DNA of 60,561 nucleotides from Rhizobium pisi. GTDB taxonomy: Bacteria; Pseudomonadota; Alphaproteobacteria; Rhizobiales; Rhizobiaceae. Shown here piece after piece: positions 51,733 through 60,072 of this stretch. A model generated the notes under the pieces. The model searched no databases and was not told the origin of the DNA. It saw only the letters and a list, made by a program, of their open reading frames with translations. Within the stretch, counting starts at the first letter, position 1; the number at the start of each line of letters is the position of its first letter. A program made the position numbers and the translations under genes. Location: positions 1-60,561 of the forward strand of contig NZ_RJJT01000032.1 of the NCBI RefSeq assembly GCF_003938655.1. The letters run 5' to 3'.

Positions 51733-52629
51733 ATGATCGACTGGGATGACGTTCGCTACTTTCTTGCAGCCGCTCGTGGCGGCTCAGTGCGGGCTGCCGC
51801 CAAGAGCCTGGGAGTCAACCACTCGACCGTGCTGCGACGCATCGCTCAGCTCGAGGAGCACCTCGGGGCGCAGATGTTCGAAAAGCTGCCTTCGGGTTAC
51901 CGCCTGACGGCCGCGGGCGAGGAGGTTCTCGAGTTCGCGAACCAGATGGAAGCCTCGTCGCACCAACTGGAGACGCGCGTCTTCGGGCGCGATCAGAGCG
52001 TACGCGGGCTTCTGCGGGTGACGCTGCCCCCGTTCCTTGCGACACACCTGCTCATGCCGGATATCGCAGATTTTGCGCGTCTGCATCCGGACATCGAGAT
52101 GGAGATCGTATCGACCGGCGAGGTCGTGAATCTGACCAACCGGGAGGCCGATGTGGCGATCCGGATGGTCTCCGATCGCAAGACCCTGCCGCTCAATCTT
52201 CATGGTCTGAAAGGTCCGGATTTGCTCGCGGGTGTTTATATGTCCCGCGATAGACTGGCCGCTTGGCGTGCGGGTTCGCCGGATCCAATCCGGCCCATCG
52301 TCATCGGCGGTCAGGCTGTTCCGGCCTGGGTCGACGAAGGGGAGGTTCGCGCCACAGGGGTTCCGTTCAGGACGCCGGACGCCGACGCGCAGATCGCTGC
52401 GGCAAGGCAAGGGATCGGCATGACCAAATTACCCTGTTTCGTCGGAGATGCCGATCACCTGCTGGCGCGAGTTCCGGGCATCGATCTGAAATCACCTGCG
52501 ACGATTTGGCTTCTCACGCAGGGGGAGACACGCAAGACGAAGCGCGTGCGGCTTTTCACCGAGTTCATATCCCATCGACTCGCCGCGTGCGCTCCGCTCC
52601 TCGCCGGGCGGTCCATATCGCGCGGCTGA
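51733..52629 (+). CDS. LysR-family transcriptional regulator
   Basis: The 298-residue protein has the LysR HTH (FLAAARGGSVRAAAKSLGVN, STVLRRIAQLEEHLGAQMFE) and the periplasmic-binding-like effector domain (LLRVTLPPFLATHLLMPDIA). It is divergent from the tandem SDR genes. LTTR proteins usually regulate the adjacent divergent operon, here the SDR/NADP-reductase/SnoaL/methyltransferase genes. Effector unknown. Confidence 0.92.
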   Translation: MIDWDDVRYFLAAARGGSVRAAAKSLGVNHSTVLRRIAQLEEHLGAQMFEKLPSGYRLTAAGEEVLEFANQMEASSHQLETRVFGRDQSVRGLLRVTLPPFLATHLLMPDIADFARLHPDIEMEIVSTGEVVNLTNREADVAIRMVSDRKTLPLNLHGLKGPDLLAGVYMSRDRLAAWRAGSPDPIRPIVIGGQAVPAWVDEGEVRATGVPFRTPDADAQIAAARQGIGMTKLPCFVGDADHLLARVPGIDLKSPATIWLLTQGETRKTKRVRLFTEFISHRLAACAPLLAGRSISRG

Positions 52630-52635
52630 CGTCCC

Positions 52636-53067
52636 GTGCGAAACCCCACAAATGGGCTAGGGAAATTGCTTTGGAGATTGGCATTCCGAAGGGGACATGG
52701 GCCTGGCTTTGTCGAAACACTGCCTGTCAGGAAATTCCACGGGGTCGGGCCAGCGACCGCCGAGCGCATGCGCAAATATGGGATCGAGACCGCGCTCGAT
52801 CTGAAATCGAAGTCGCTAGCCTTCCTAAAGGAGCATTTCGGCAAGTCCGGTGCGTATTTCTATGGCATCGCCCGTGGAATTGACGAGCGCCAGGTCAGAC
52901 CCGACCGCATCCGCAAATCGGTCGGCGCAGAAGACACTTTCGCAGAGGATATCAATGATCTCGAAGGAGCGACGGCGGAGCTGAAGCCGCTCGCAGAGAA
53001 GGTTTGGCGCTACTGCGAGGCGCGGGGCATCGGCGGCAAGACGGTGACCAAAAGTCGGAAAGGCTGA
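52636..53067 (+). pseudogene. DNA polymerase IV (DinB) fragment
   Basis: From about 52699 the frame matches the thumb and start of the little-finger domain of DinB: GPGFVETLPVRKFHGVGPAT, ERMRKYGIETALDL, FYGIARGIDERQVRPDRIRK and ARGIGGKTVT. The palm with the catalytic Asp/Glu is missing, as is the end of the little finger; after TVT the frame closes with an unrelated KSRKG. The first 20 codons show no similarity. It is a truncated remnant and cannot be a polymerase. Confidence 0.85.
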
Positions 53068-53115
53068 CGAAGAGAACAAAGATCCAATCGCTCATACGTT
53101 GGATTTCGACGCAGA

Positions 53116-53140
53116 AACGCCCGCGTCTTCAGCGGGCGTT
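53116..53140 (-). terminator. Hairpin after the DUF1127 gene
   Basis: AACGCCCGC (53116-53124) pairs with GCGGGCGTT (53132-53140) in a nine-base stem with a 7-base loop. In the leftward direction it is followed by TTTCTG. It lies 28 bases after the stop of the small DUF1127 gene. Confidence 0.6.
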
Positions 53141-53168
53141 GAGAACTCTTAGACAAAATGCCGTACGG

Positions 53169-53315
53169 TTAGCGCGCGACCGATGCGCGGGCAACGCTGC
53201 GGATGTCGGCTCGGTCGATGCCGAGGTCCTGCAGTTCGCGGCCGGACATGCGGCCGAGTTCGGTGACGGTCTGATGGAACTTGCGCCAGTTGTTGAAAGA
53301 GCGTGCTATGTTCAT
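53169..53315 (-). CDS. DUF1127 (YjiS-like) mini-protein
   Basis: The 48-residue protein begins MNIARSFNNWRKFHQTVTEL, continues GRMSGRELQDLGIDRADIRS and ends VARASVAR. This is a complete DUF1127 protein, a family of small Arg-rich alphaproteobacterial proteins. AGGAAGGGG precedes ATG 53315 by 6 bases. Some rhizobial members bind RNA or influence phosphate and carbon metabolism; this one is not characterised. A GGAAC-N16-CGTC sequence lies 26 bases upstream, a weak match to the stress promoter. Confidence 0.88.
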   Translation of the reverse strand: MNIARSFNNWRKFHQTVTELGRMSGRELQDLGIDRADIRSVARASVAR

Positions 53316-53519
53316 GATAATCCCCTTCCTGAGGGCTATGTGACGTCAGCAACCTTGTTTAGTTCCGGCGTCGTTTCGATGACCGCAACATAGGCGTTTC
53401 AATCGGTTTAAAACAGCGACAATCCCTCACCCCACCCATGCGAAAGGCGCATAGATGGAACAGGTGGATCGCCGGCATGCCATTGCTGTGGCCCCGCGAT
53501 CGACAGAGATTTTGGAGGC

Positions 53520-54248
53520 TCATTTCCGCAAGGTAATGCCATTGCTTTGCGCTTCGCGAACGACGTTTTCCGAGAAGCCGTGCTGGAGAGCGTCTTCGAC
53601 GAATTCGAGCACCAGGAGACCCGCAGCCGGGTGGGAACGACTGACAGCGATCGTTTGCCTGATAATGAGGAATGGTTCCAGCAAGACACGAAACCCTTCA
53701 TGCTCGCCGATAAAGCGCTCGAGAGCCTGCTTTATGCCAGCAGATGCGTCATGATTGCCGTTCACAAAAAGGTCGAGCGCTTCCGCTGGCGTTGAAGCAT
53801 GAACGATTTTGGCGTGAGCGAGACGCCGCGCTAAATAGAGATCATATGCAGCGTTTCGTGTGACGCAGATTTTTACGCCGTCCGAATCGATATCAGCAAA
53901 GGAGCGGTACGGACTTCCCTCCCGGACGACAAGCGTACCTTCGATCAGAGCGTAGGCCGGCGAGAACAAGAGCCTGTCTTCACGTGCCGGGTCGGCGGCG
54001 AGGAAGGCGACGTCCCACTCGTCGTGATCGACCTTTTCCAGAATTTTGGCGGCCGAGGGATAAGTGACAAATTCAACGCGACAACCAAGGCGCTTTGAAA
54101 GGTCGCGGGCCAGTTCAACGCTGACGCCTTCAAATTTTCCCGTTGCCGGATCGACGCCCACCAAGGCGATGTTGGCAAGGTTGACCGCCGCACGCAGGTA
54201 GCCCTTCGGTATCAGCGCGGCGCGCGAACGTGCAATTTCGTCGGTCAT
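53520..54248 (-). CDS. Solute-binding-fold protein without signal peptide
   Basis: The 242-residue protein has the type II periplasmic-binding fold of amino-acid-type transporters (KGYLRAAVNLANIALVGVDP, DVAFLAADPAREDRLLFSPA, CVTRNAAYDLYLARRL). It starts MTDEIARSRAAL and lacks any signal peptide, so it should stay in the cytoplasm. GAGGATCG precedes ATG 54248. It is last in the leftward catabolic set. Proteins of this fold include cyclohexadienyl/arogenate dehydratases, so an enzyme or an intracellular sensor are both possible. Confidence 0.82.
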   Translation of the reverse strand: MTDEIARSRAALIPKGYLRAAVNLANIALVGVDPATGKFEGVSVELARDLSKRLGCRVEFVTYPSAAKILEKVDHDEWDVAFLAADPAREDRLLFSPAYALIEGTLVVREGSPYRSFADIDSDGVKICVTRNAAYDLYLARRLAHAKIVHASTPAEALDLFVNGNHDASAGIKQALERFIGEHEGFRVLLEPFLIIRQTIAVSRSHPAAGLLVLEFVEDALQHGFSENVVREAQSNGITLRK

Positions 54249-54285
54249 GTTTTCGATCCTCTACCGAATAGCGCATTCCTGCTGG

Positions 54286-55053
54286 TCAGCGTTGCTTGAA
54301 CTTGGCCGCGAGCGTCTCGGTCCCGCGGGCGAGAAGGCCGACATCGATGCCGACCGCAGTAAAAGTCGTTCCAAGTTCGATGCAGCGGGCAGCAAAGGCT
54401 GTGTCCGGCGTCAGGATGCCTGCGGGTTTGCTGAGAGCCGCAAGGCGGCTGATTGCGTCCTCGACGGCAGCCACGACCTCAGGATGGCCGGGCTCTCCCG
54501 GATGTCCAAGGCTGGCTGCTAAATCCGCGGGGCCGATGAAGACGCCATCGACACCATCAACCTGTGCAATGTCTTCCAATGCCTCGAGTGCCGAGCGGGT
54601 TTCCAGCTGCACCAAAAGACAAAGTTCTTCTTCTGCCCGCCTGGCATAGCTCGCAATACGCCCAAAACGTGTCGCCCGCGTCAGCCCCGACACGCCGCGG
54701 ATGCCGGTCGGCGGATAGCGCATGGCAGAAACCGCAGCTTCCGCTTCCTCCCGGTTCTGCACGTAGGGAATGAGCAGCGTCTGCGCGCCGATATCGAGGT
54801 GCCGCTTGATCAATACCGCGTCGTTGCTGGCAGGCCGCACGATCGCCGAGACGTCGTAGGCCGCGACCGCCTGCAATTGCGGCAAGACCGTCAGCACATC
54901 ACCCGGCGAGTGTTCGGTGTCGAACAGCAGCCAGTCGAAGCCCGAAGGCGCCACGATCTCCGCGGCATAGCTGCCCGGCAGGCTGCACCAGAGACCTATC
55001 TGCTGCTTGTTTTCGCGAAGCGCCCGCTTGAAGCGATTTTCCGGAAGATTCAT
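54286..55053 (-). CDS. hpaI: HpcH/HpaI-type class II aldolase
   Basis: The 255-residue protein matches HpcH/HpaI aldolases: FKRALRENKQQIGLWCSLPG, WLLFDTEHSPGD (metal and phosphate-type loop), YPPTGIRGVSG, LLVQLETRSALE (metal Glu) and VFIGPADLAASLG (metal Asp). Divalent-metal-dependent retro-aldol cleavage of 4-hydroxy-2-oxo acids to pyruvate and an aldehyde is the expected reaction. It starts 8 bases after the hydratase stop (55062) and so forms an operon with it. Symbol given for family, not proven substrate. Confidence 0.88.
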   Translation of the reverse strand: MNLPENRFKRALRENKQQIGLWCSLPGSYAAEIVAPSGFDWLLFDTEHSPGDVLTVLPQLQAVAAYDVSAIVRPASNDAVLIKRHLDIGAQTLLIPYVQNREEAEAAVSAMRYPPTGIRGVSGLTRATRFGRIASYARRAEEELCLLVQLETRSALEALEDIAQVDGVDGVFIGPADLAASLGHPGEPGHPEVVAAVEDAISRLAALSKPAGILTPDTAFAARCIELGTTFTAVGIDVGLLARGTETLAAKFKQR

Positions 55054-55061
55054 GTTTTCAC

Positions 55062-55844
55062 CTATACAAAAGCGACGCCGATAGCACCGATCGGGCCATA
55101 ATCGGCGTGGATGACGTCGCCAGCAGCAATGTCGACCGGGCGGGTAAAGGAGCCCGCCAGCACGATCTGCCCCTTCTCCAGTTTGCCGCCAACCGCATGG
55201 AGCTTGTTGACGAGCCAGGCGATTCCTGCCGCGGGATGTCCCATGACGGCCGCCGAAACGCCGGACTCCTCGATGATCCCATTCTTGGAGAGCGTCGCCC
55301 CGATCCACCGGATGTCGACATCCATCGGACGTATCACGCGACCGCCGACGACGATGGCGCCGAAGGCCGCGTTATCCGCTATGGTATCAGTGATCGCGCG
55401 CGGAACCTCGGTCCGATAGTCGATGATTTCGAGCGCCGGCACGATGAATTCGGTGGCGCGCATAACGTCGTAGATGCGGGTGGTCGGGCCTTTGAGATCC
55501 TCACCCATGATGAAGGCAAGCTCCACTTCGAGGCGCGGCTTGATGAAGAGGTCGGCCCTGATCTGGGCGCCATCGTTGAACAGGGCATCATCAAGGATGC
55601 GCCCATAATCCGGCTCGGTCATCTTCGATGCCATCTGCATGGCGCGCGACGTCAGGCCGATCTTGTGGCCCGCGACGCGCGCGCCCTTAGCAATCCTGCC
55701 CTCCGCCCAAAGATCCTGAATGCGATACGCATCCTCGATTTCGATGTGTGGATAGGTCTTGCTGAGCTGCGGGATCGGCACCCGGCTTTCCTCGGCGCCC
55801 AGCAACGCCTGCGCCGCGCCGCGGCGTTCTTCATCCGTCAACAT
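55062..55844 (-). CDS. hpaH: 2-oxo-hepta-3-ene-1,7-dioate hydratase-like protein (HpaH/MhpD family)
   Basis: The 260-residue protein has the fumarylacetoacetase-like hydratase fold: GHKIGLTSRAMQMASKMTEP, FIKPRLEVELAFIMGEDLKG (metal Glu pair), ALEIIDYRT and GHPAAGIAWLVNKL. It would add water to a 2-oxo-enoate (HpaH or MhpD type) before aldol cleavage by the adjacent HpaI-type enzyme. GGGAG precedes ATG 55844. It lies 21 bases after the intradiol dioxygenase gene in the same operon. Confidence 0.9.
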   Translation of the reverse strand: MLTDEERRGAAQALLGAEESRVPIPQLSKTYPHIEIEDAYRIQDLWAEGRIAKGARVAGHKIGLTSRAMQMASKMTEPDYGRILDDALFNDGAQIRADLFIKPRLEVELAFIMGEDLKGPTTRIYDVMRATEFIVPALEIIDYRTEVPRAITDTIADNAAFGAIVVGGRVIRPMDVDIRWIGATLSKNGIIEESGVSAAVMGHPAAGIAWLVNKLHAVGGKLEKGQIVLAGSFTRPVDIAAGDVIHADYGPIGAIGVAFV

Positions 55845-55865
55845 GGGTATGGTTCTCCCGTTTGT

Positions 55866-56759
55866 TTATTTGATTGGCGCGCGCGGTAGGACCGCCTCGC
55901 CAGGCTCCATCACGTATGTGTACTCCAGGGAAAACCAGGGAACGCTCACATTCGGATCGTCCGGATGCGGTTCGTCGTGCTGTACGAAATCGCCCGTCAG
56001 CGCGGACGTCACCCCGAACTGCACGTCGGAATCGATATTCGGATCGCTCGGGTCGAAAACCTGCGAAATAAGTGTCTTGTAGCCTTGCTTGAAGATCAGC
56101 GCATGCAGATGCGCCGGACGATAGGGGTGACGCCCCTGCGCCTTCAAAAGCCGCCCGACGACACCGTCCACCGGGATCGGATATCCGATCATCTTCACCG
56201 TGCTGAACCAGAAGCGGCCCTCCGCGTCCGTCGTGAATTTGCCTCGCAAGTTCATCTCGGCCTGATCGGGATCCTGGTTCTCGTAGAGACCCACAGGCGA
56301 CGCGTGCCAGACATCCACTTCGGCGCCCGCAATGGGTTCACCGTGTGCATCCACCACCCGCCCGTGAACGAAAAGTGGAGAACCCGGCGTATCCGACCGG
56401 ACGATGGAACCGCCATTTTCCACGCGCGGCGAGTTGAGGCGCCAGAAGGGGCCAAGCAGCGACTGGGACGTTTCCGTTTGTCCCTGGTCGCCGTTGTTGA
56501 GCAAGCAAACCAGCGTCGAAACGCCCAGAGAGCCCGACATCAAGACGAACTCGTTATGACTGTCCGTCTGCAATTGGCCGATTTCGTTGAGGACCGCGGT
56601 GGCATCGCGAAACTCCGGCTCCGTCAGGCGGACTTCGCGAACAAAAGCGTGCAGATGCTTAACCAGCGCCGTCAGGATCTCGCGAAGCCGGCCATCTGCA
56701 GTCTGCGCCATCACCGTCAAAACAGCCGCCGTCACATCCTCGTGCGTCCTTATCACCAT
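55866..56759 (-). CDS. Intradiol ring-cleavage dioxygenase (hydroxyquinol/catechol 1,2-type)
   Basis: The 297-residue protein has the N-terminal dioxygenase_N helical domain (about 10-95) and the intradiol beta-sandwich. The non-haem Fe(III) ligands are visible: Tyr159 (VGLYENQD), Tyr193 (IGYPIPVDG), His217 and His219 (RPAHLHAL). Length and ligand spacing fit hydroxyquinol 1,2-dioxygenase better than protocatechuate 3,4-dioxygenase. The product would be a muconate or maleylacetate-type acid. GGAGG precedes ATG 56759. It opens the leftward operon divergent from GntR. Confidence 0.9.
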   Translation of the reverse strand: MVIRTHEDVTAAVLTVMAQTADGRLREILTALVKHLHAFVREVRLTEPEFRDATAVLNEIGQLQTDSHNEFVLMSGSLGVSTLVCLLNNGDQGQTETSQSLLGPFWRLNSPRVENGGSIVRSDTPGSPLFVHGRVVDAHGEPIAGAEVDVWHASPVGLYENQDPDQAEMNLRGKFTTDAEGRFWFSTVKMIGYPIPVDGVVGRLLKAQGRHPYRPAHLHALIFKQGYKTLISQVFDPSDPNIDSDVQFGVTSALTGDFVQHDEPHPDDPNVSVPWFSLEYTYVMEPGEAVLPRAPIK

Positions 56760-57047
56760 CTCACACCTCCCTATGGGCGTGCCTGTTTTGAAAAATCATC
56801 GATTATTTGTCAAGCCAAACCTCCATGCAAATGTAGGATATTTCAAGGGAATGAGCGCACAGCGCTCAAAATACGGCAATATATCTTTGATATTATTCGA
56901 TAAAATTTAAATGTTTTCGGGCGCAGTCCGAAGATTGACCGACAACGCTCATCAAACTGTTGACAGCAATAATCGTTTATTATACGGATCGTCGATAATG
57001 AAACCCGCGATCTGAAAAGGTCGTGGAACCATCTGGGAGGGTGTCAA
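56760..57047. promoter_or_regulatory. Divergent promoter region with repeated GntR-like sites
   Basis: AATCATCGATTATT (56794-56807), close to a perfect palindrome, lies 35 bases upstream of the dioxygenase gene. A related AATAATCGTTTATT (56969-56982) overlaps TTGACA (56961-56966), the possible promoter of the GntR gene. Similar ATCGTCGATAAT follows at 56988. They are good candidates for the sites of the GntR regulator encoded next. Confidence 0.5.
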
Positions 57048-57782
57048 TTGCAATCAGGACCTGGCAGCCTCATTTTGGAAAGCGGCGCGGAGGCGGCAAC
57101 GTCATCCTTTCTAGATGACGGCAAAAACACCATCGCCAGCCAGCTTGTTTCGCGTCTGCGTGAAGCGATTATTTCCGGCCAGCTCGAGGCTGGCAGCAAG
57201 ATCAATCTTGATCGGGCAAAACAGAGCTTTAACGTCAGCCTCAGCCCTTTGCGAGAGGCATTGGCGCGTCTCATTTCGGATGGACTTGTCGAATTCGAAG
57301 ACAATCGCGGCTACCGCGTGTCGCCTGTTTCGCTGTCGAACCTCGAGGAGATCACCAGCCTGCGCGAGGAGTTCGAAACCTATGCGCTGCGGGAATCCAT
57401 GCGCGTCGGTGATGTTGAATGGGAAGGCAATGTCATGCGTGCGTTGCACCGCCTGAACCGCACGGAACGGGATGCGGCAAAACCCGAAACGCTTGAACAG
57501 TGGGAGGCCGTTCACCGGGAATTTCATCTCACCCTGATTTCGGGCTGCCGCAAACCGTTGCTTCTCAGTTTCTGCAAAACCATGCTGAATCTGAATGACC
57601 GCTATCGGCGCACATTTCTCACTCGCACATCCGGCGACCGCAATGTCAGCGTTGAGCACAGCGAAATCGCCCAAGGAACAGTGGCGCGGGATATGGAATA
57701 TGCCTGCGACCGGCTGCGCGAGCACATCCATCGTACTGGCACAAATCTGCGACGGCATCTCGCTGAAAAGGGAATTGCCTGA
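57048..57782 (+). CDS. GntR-family regulator, FCD subfamily
   Basis: The 244-residue protein has a winged-helix GntR N-terminus (IASQLVSRLREAIISGQLEA, VSLSPLREALARLISDGLVE) and a helical FCD ligand domain with metal-type residues in HREFHLTLIS and HSEIAQ. The start is TTG 57048, seven bases after GGGAGG, since no ATG in frame lies near. It probably represses the divergent dioxygenase operon and its own, responding to an aromatic or carboxylic acid. Followed two bases later by the TIM-barrel gene. Confidence 0.9.
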   Translation: MQSGPGSLILESGAEAATSSFLDDGKNTIASQLVSRLREAIISGQLEAGSKINLDRAKQSFNVSLSPLREALARLISDGLVEFEDNRGYRVSPVSLSNLEEITSLREEFETYALRESMRVGDVEWEGNVMRALHRLNRTERDAAKPETLEQWEAVHREFHLTLISGCRKPLLLSFCKTMLNLNDRYRRTFLTRTSGDRNVSVEHSEIAQGTVARDMEYACDRLREHIHRTGTNLRRHLAEKGIA

Positions 57783-57783
57783 A

Positions 57784-58614
57784 ATGGAGATCCGGCAGGA
57801 AACCATATCACCCAATGCTTCCGCATCGCCGCTGGGGGTCGCGCATTTTTCCGCGATCGACGTCGAGCCCGCGAAATTCGTGTCGCTCGCCGCTGCTGCG
57901 GGCTTTTCATCGGTTGGCCTGCGACTTCATCCGGCCTTTCCCGGCGCTCCTTATTATGAGCTGCCCTTGGGAAGCGACGCAGCTCGCGACGTAAAAGCCC
58001 GCCTCGATGGCGAAGGTATTTCGCTCTACGACATCGAATTCGTCGTCATCGGGCCGGACTTCGATCCCAGCGCGCTGACGTCAATGCTTGCAGGCGCCAG
58101 CGCGCTCGGAGCGCGCCGTCTCAGCGTTTGCGGCGACGACCCGGATCGGGGGCGCCTTGTCGCCAATTTCGCGGCACTTTGCGACCTCGCGGCCTCCTTC
58201 GGTATGGGGGTTGATCTTGAGAACATGGGCTGGCGCACCGTCGTCAGCTTTGATGATAGCCTGTCGATCGTGCAGGAATCGAAACGGGGCAATGCCGGCG
58301 CGCTCGTAGATGCTCTGCATTTCTTCCGCAATGGTGGCCAAGCCAAGGATATTTCTGCTGCGCCTCACGGCATGATCAGGAGCATTCAGCTCTGCGACGC
58401 CTGCGGACCCGCACCGAGAACGGCGGATCAAATGGTCAGCGAGGCCAGAACGGGGCGTTTTGCGCCGGGACTGGGTGAGCTTCCCGTTGCGAGCCTGATG
58501 AGGGTGTTGCCGACAGGCGCTGCGGTCTCGGTGGAGGTGCCGATCCGCTCCGGGCAGGCGCCGGAGGAGCATTTGCGTCACCTTCATGATGCCGCCCGAG
58601 CGTTGACCGGCTAA
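57784..58614 (+). CDS. TIM-barrel sugar-phosphate isomerase/epimerase-like protein
   Basis: The 276-residue protein has the AP-endonuclease-2-like TIM-barrel fold: GFSSVGLRLHPAFPG, LYDIEFVVIGPDFDP, LSVCGDDPDRG, VDLENMGWRTVVS, ALVDALHFFRNGG and IQLCDACGPAP. Metal-binding Glu and His positions are recognisable (Glu in VDLENM, His in DALHF). Members act as isomerases, epimerases or dehydratases (for example 3-dehydroshikimate dehydratase), so an aromatic-pathway role is possible. ATG 57784 is one base after the GntR stop. Confidence 0.82.
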   Translation: MEIRQETISPNASASPLGVAHFSAIDVEPAKFVSLAAAAGFSSVGLRLHPAFPGAPYYELPLGSDAARDVKARLDGEGISLYDIEFVVIGPDFDPSALTSMLAGASALGARRLSVCGDDPDRGRLVANFAALCDLAASFGMGVDLENMGWRTVVSFDDSLSIVQESKRGNAGALVDALHFFRNGGQAKDISAAPHGMIRSIQLCDACGPAPRTADQMVSEARTGRFAPGLGELPVASLMRVLPTGAAVSVEVPIRSGQAPEEHLRHLHDAARALTG

Positions 58615-58690
58615 CCAGAAGCACAGCGCAAAACGGATACCACACACGAAGACAGGCAGAGGAGCCCGTCGGCGGGAGAGAGATGTTGTC

Positions 58691-59359
58691 ATGAACTACG
58701 TGCTGGATTTCAGTGTTGTCTTCGAAAAGATGCCCGATCTACTGATGGCGGCTCTGGCGACGATCGGTCTGGCTTTGGCCGGCATGTCGCTGGCGCTGGT
58801 GATCGGCGTTATCGGGGTCGCGGCCCGGACATCGAATATCCGTCCCTTGCGCGCGGCTGTCATCGCTTTCGTCGAAGTGGTCCGCAATACACCGTTCCTG
58901 GTGCAGATCTTCTTCATCTTTTTTGCGCTGCCAATGATGGGCATTCGCCTCAACCCCACTGCCACGGCGATCGTCGCGCTGGCCATCAATGGCGGCGCCT
59001 ATGCGATCGAGATCATTCGCGGCGGTGTCGACAGCATCCACAAGGGGCAGGTCGAGGCCGGGCTCGCGCTCGGCCTGCATAAGGCGCAGGTGTTTCGCCT
59101 GATCGTCCTGAAGCCGGCGCTAAGGGCGATCTATCCCTCGCTGACCAGCCAGTTCATCATGCTGACGCTGACGACATCGGTCTGCACGTCTATCGCAGCC
59201 TATGAGCTGACCTCCGTTGCCCAGATCATCGAATCCGACACGTTCCGCAGCTTCGAGGTCTATTTCACCATCACGCTCATGTATCTCGGCATCTCCGGGA
59301 TGATGATGATGCTATTTGCGCTGATCTCCCGTCATTTCTTCAGCTATCCGGTGCGGTGA
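58691..59359 (+). CDS. Amino-acid-type ABC transporter permease 1
   Basis: The 222-residue permease has five to six helices, with the family's EAA-like loop GGVDSIHKGQVEAGLALGLH and VEVVRNTPFLVQIFFIFFAL. It belongs to the HisM/GlnP class. GGAGAG lies 10-15 bases before ATG. It pairs with the second permease and the binding protein downstream; the ATPase gene is not in the window and may lie beyond the insertion element. Confidence 0.92.
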   Translation: MNYVLDFSVVFEKMPDLLMAALATIGLALAGMSLALVIGVIGVAARTSNIRPLRAAVIAFVEVVRNTPFLVQIFFIFFALPMMGIRLNPTATAIVALAINGGAYAIEIIRGGVDSIHKGQVEAGLALGLHKAQVFRLIVLKPALRAIYPSLTSQFIMLTLTTSVCTSIAAYELTSVAQIIESDTFRSFEVYFTITLMYLGISGMMMMLFALISRHFFSYPVR

Positions 59360-59370
59360 GGAGCAGGATA

Positions 59371-60021
59371 ATGGGTGTTTTCGGCCAAAACGAAATGCTT
59401 TTCCTGCTGCAAGGGCTGAAGTGGACGCTGCTTCTATCTGCGATCGGCTTCATTGGCGGCGGCATATTCGGTCTCGTCATCGCGCTCGCCCGGACGTCTG
59501 GACGATCCGCGCTCCGCAAGACAGCGGCGGGTTATATCTCCGTCTTCCAGGGTACGCCGCTACTGATGCAGCTGTTCGTCGTCTACTACGGCATCGCGCT
59601 TCTCGGCGTTAGCATCGAGGCCTGGATGGCTGTCGCAATCGCCTTCACGCTGCACGCCAGCGCGTTTCTCGGCGAGATCTGGCGCGGCGGTATCCAGGCG
59701 ATCCCGAGGGGCCAAACAGAAGCCGCCAATGCGCTGGGTCTCCATTACATCTCGCGGATGAAGGACGTGGTGCTCCCGCAGGCCCTCAAGGTCTCGCTGC
59801 CGGCAACAGTCGGTTTCCTTGTCCAACTCATCAAGGGTACATCGCTTGCCGCTATCGTCGGCTTCATCGAACTCGCCCGAGCCGGACAAATCGTCTCGAA
59901 CCAGACCTACCGACCATTGCTGATCTTCGGCATCGTCGGCGCAATCTACTTCATCATTTGCTGGCCCCTGTCTCTCTACGGAGCCCGGCTCGAAAATCGG
60001 ATGGCGAAGGCCGTCCGGTAA
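59371..60021 (+). CDS. Amino-acid-type ABC transporter permease 2
   Basis: From ATG 59371 (AGGAGCAGGA before it) the product has 216 residues with KWTLLLSAIGFIGGGIFGLV, SVFQGTPLLMQLFVVYYGIA and the EAA loop GGIQAIPRGQTEAANALGLH. It is the partner permease of the gene upstream, forming a heterodimeric channel in the inner membrane. A GTG at 59356 overlapping the previous stop is the alternative start. Confidence 0.92.
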   Translation: MGVFGQNEMLFLLQGLKWTLLLSAIGFIGGGIFGLVIALARTSGRSALRKTAAGYISVFQGTPLLMQLFVVYYGIALLGVSIEAWMAVAIAFTLHASAFLGEIWRGGIQAIPRGQTEAANALGLHYISRMKDVVLPQALKVSLPATVGFLVQLIKGTSLAAIVGFIELARAGQIVSNQTYRPLLIFGIVGAIYFIICWPLSLYGARLENRMAKAVR

Positions 60022-60072
60022 GTTGGCATTCCAACGAACGCACAAGCTCTATCAACCAAGGAGGAGAAGGTA

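Noticed and set aside
53342..53366. GGAAC-N16-CGTC upstream of the DUF1127 gene
   Set aside because: The last base of the -10 box deviates, and the element is far from the island; kept as a remark only.
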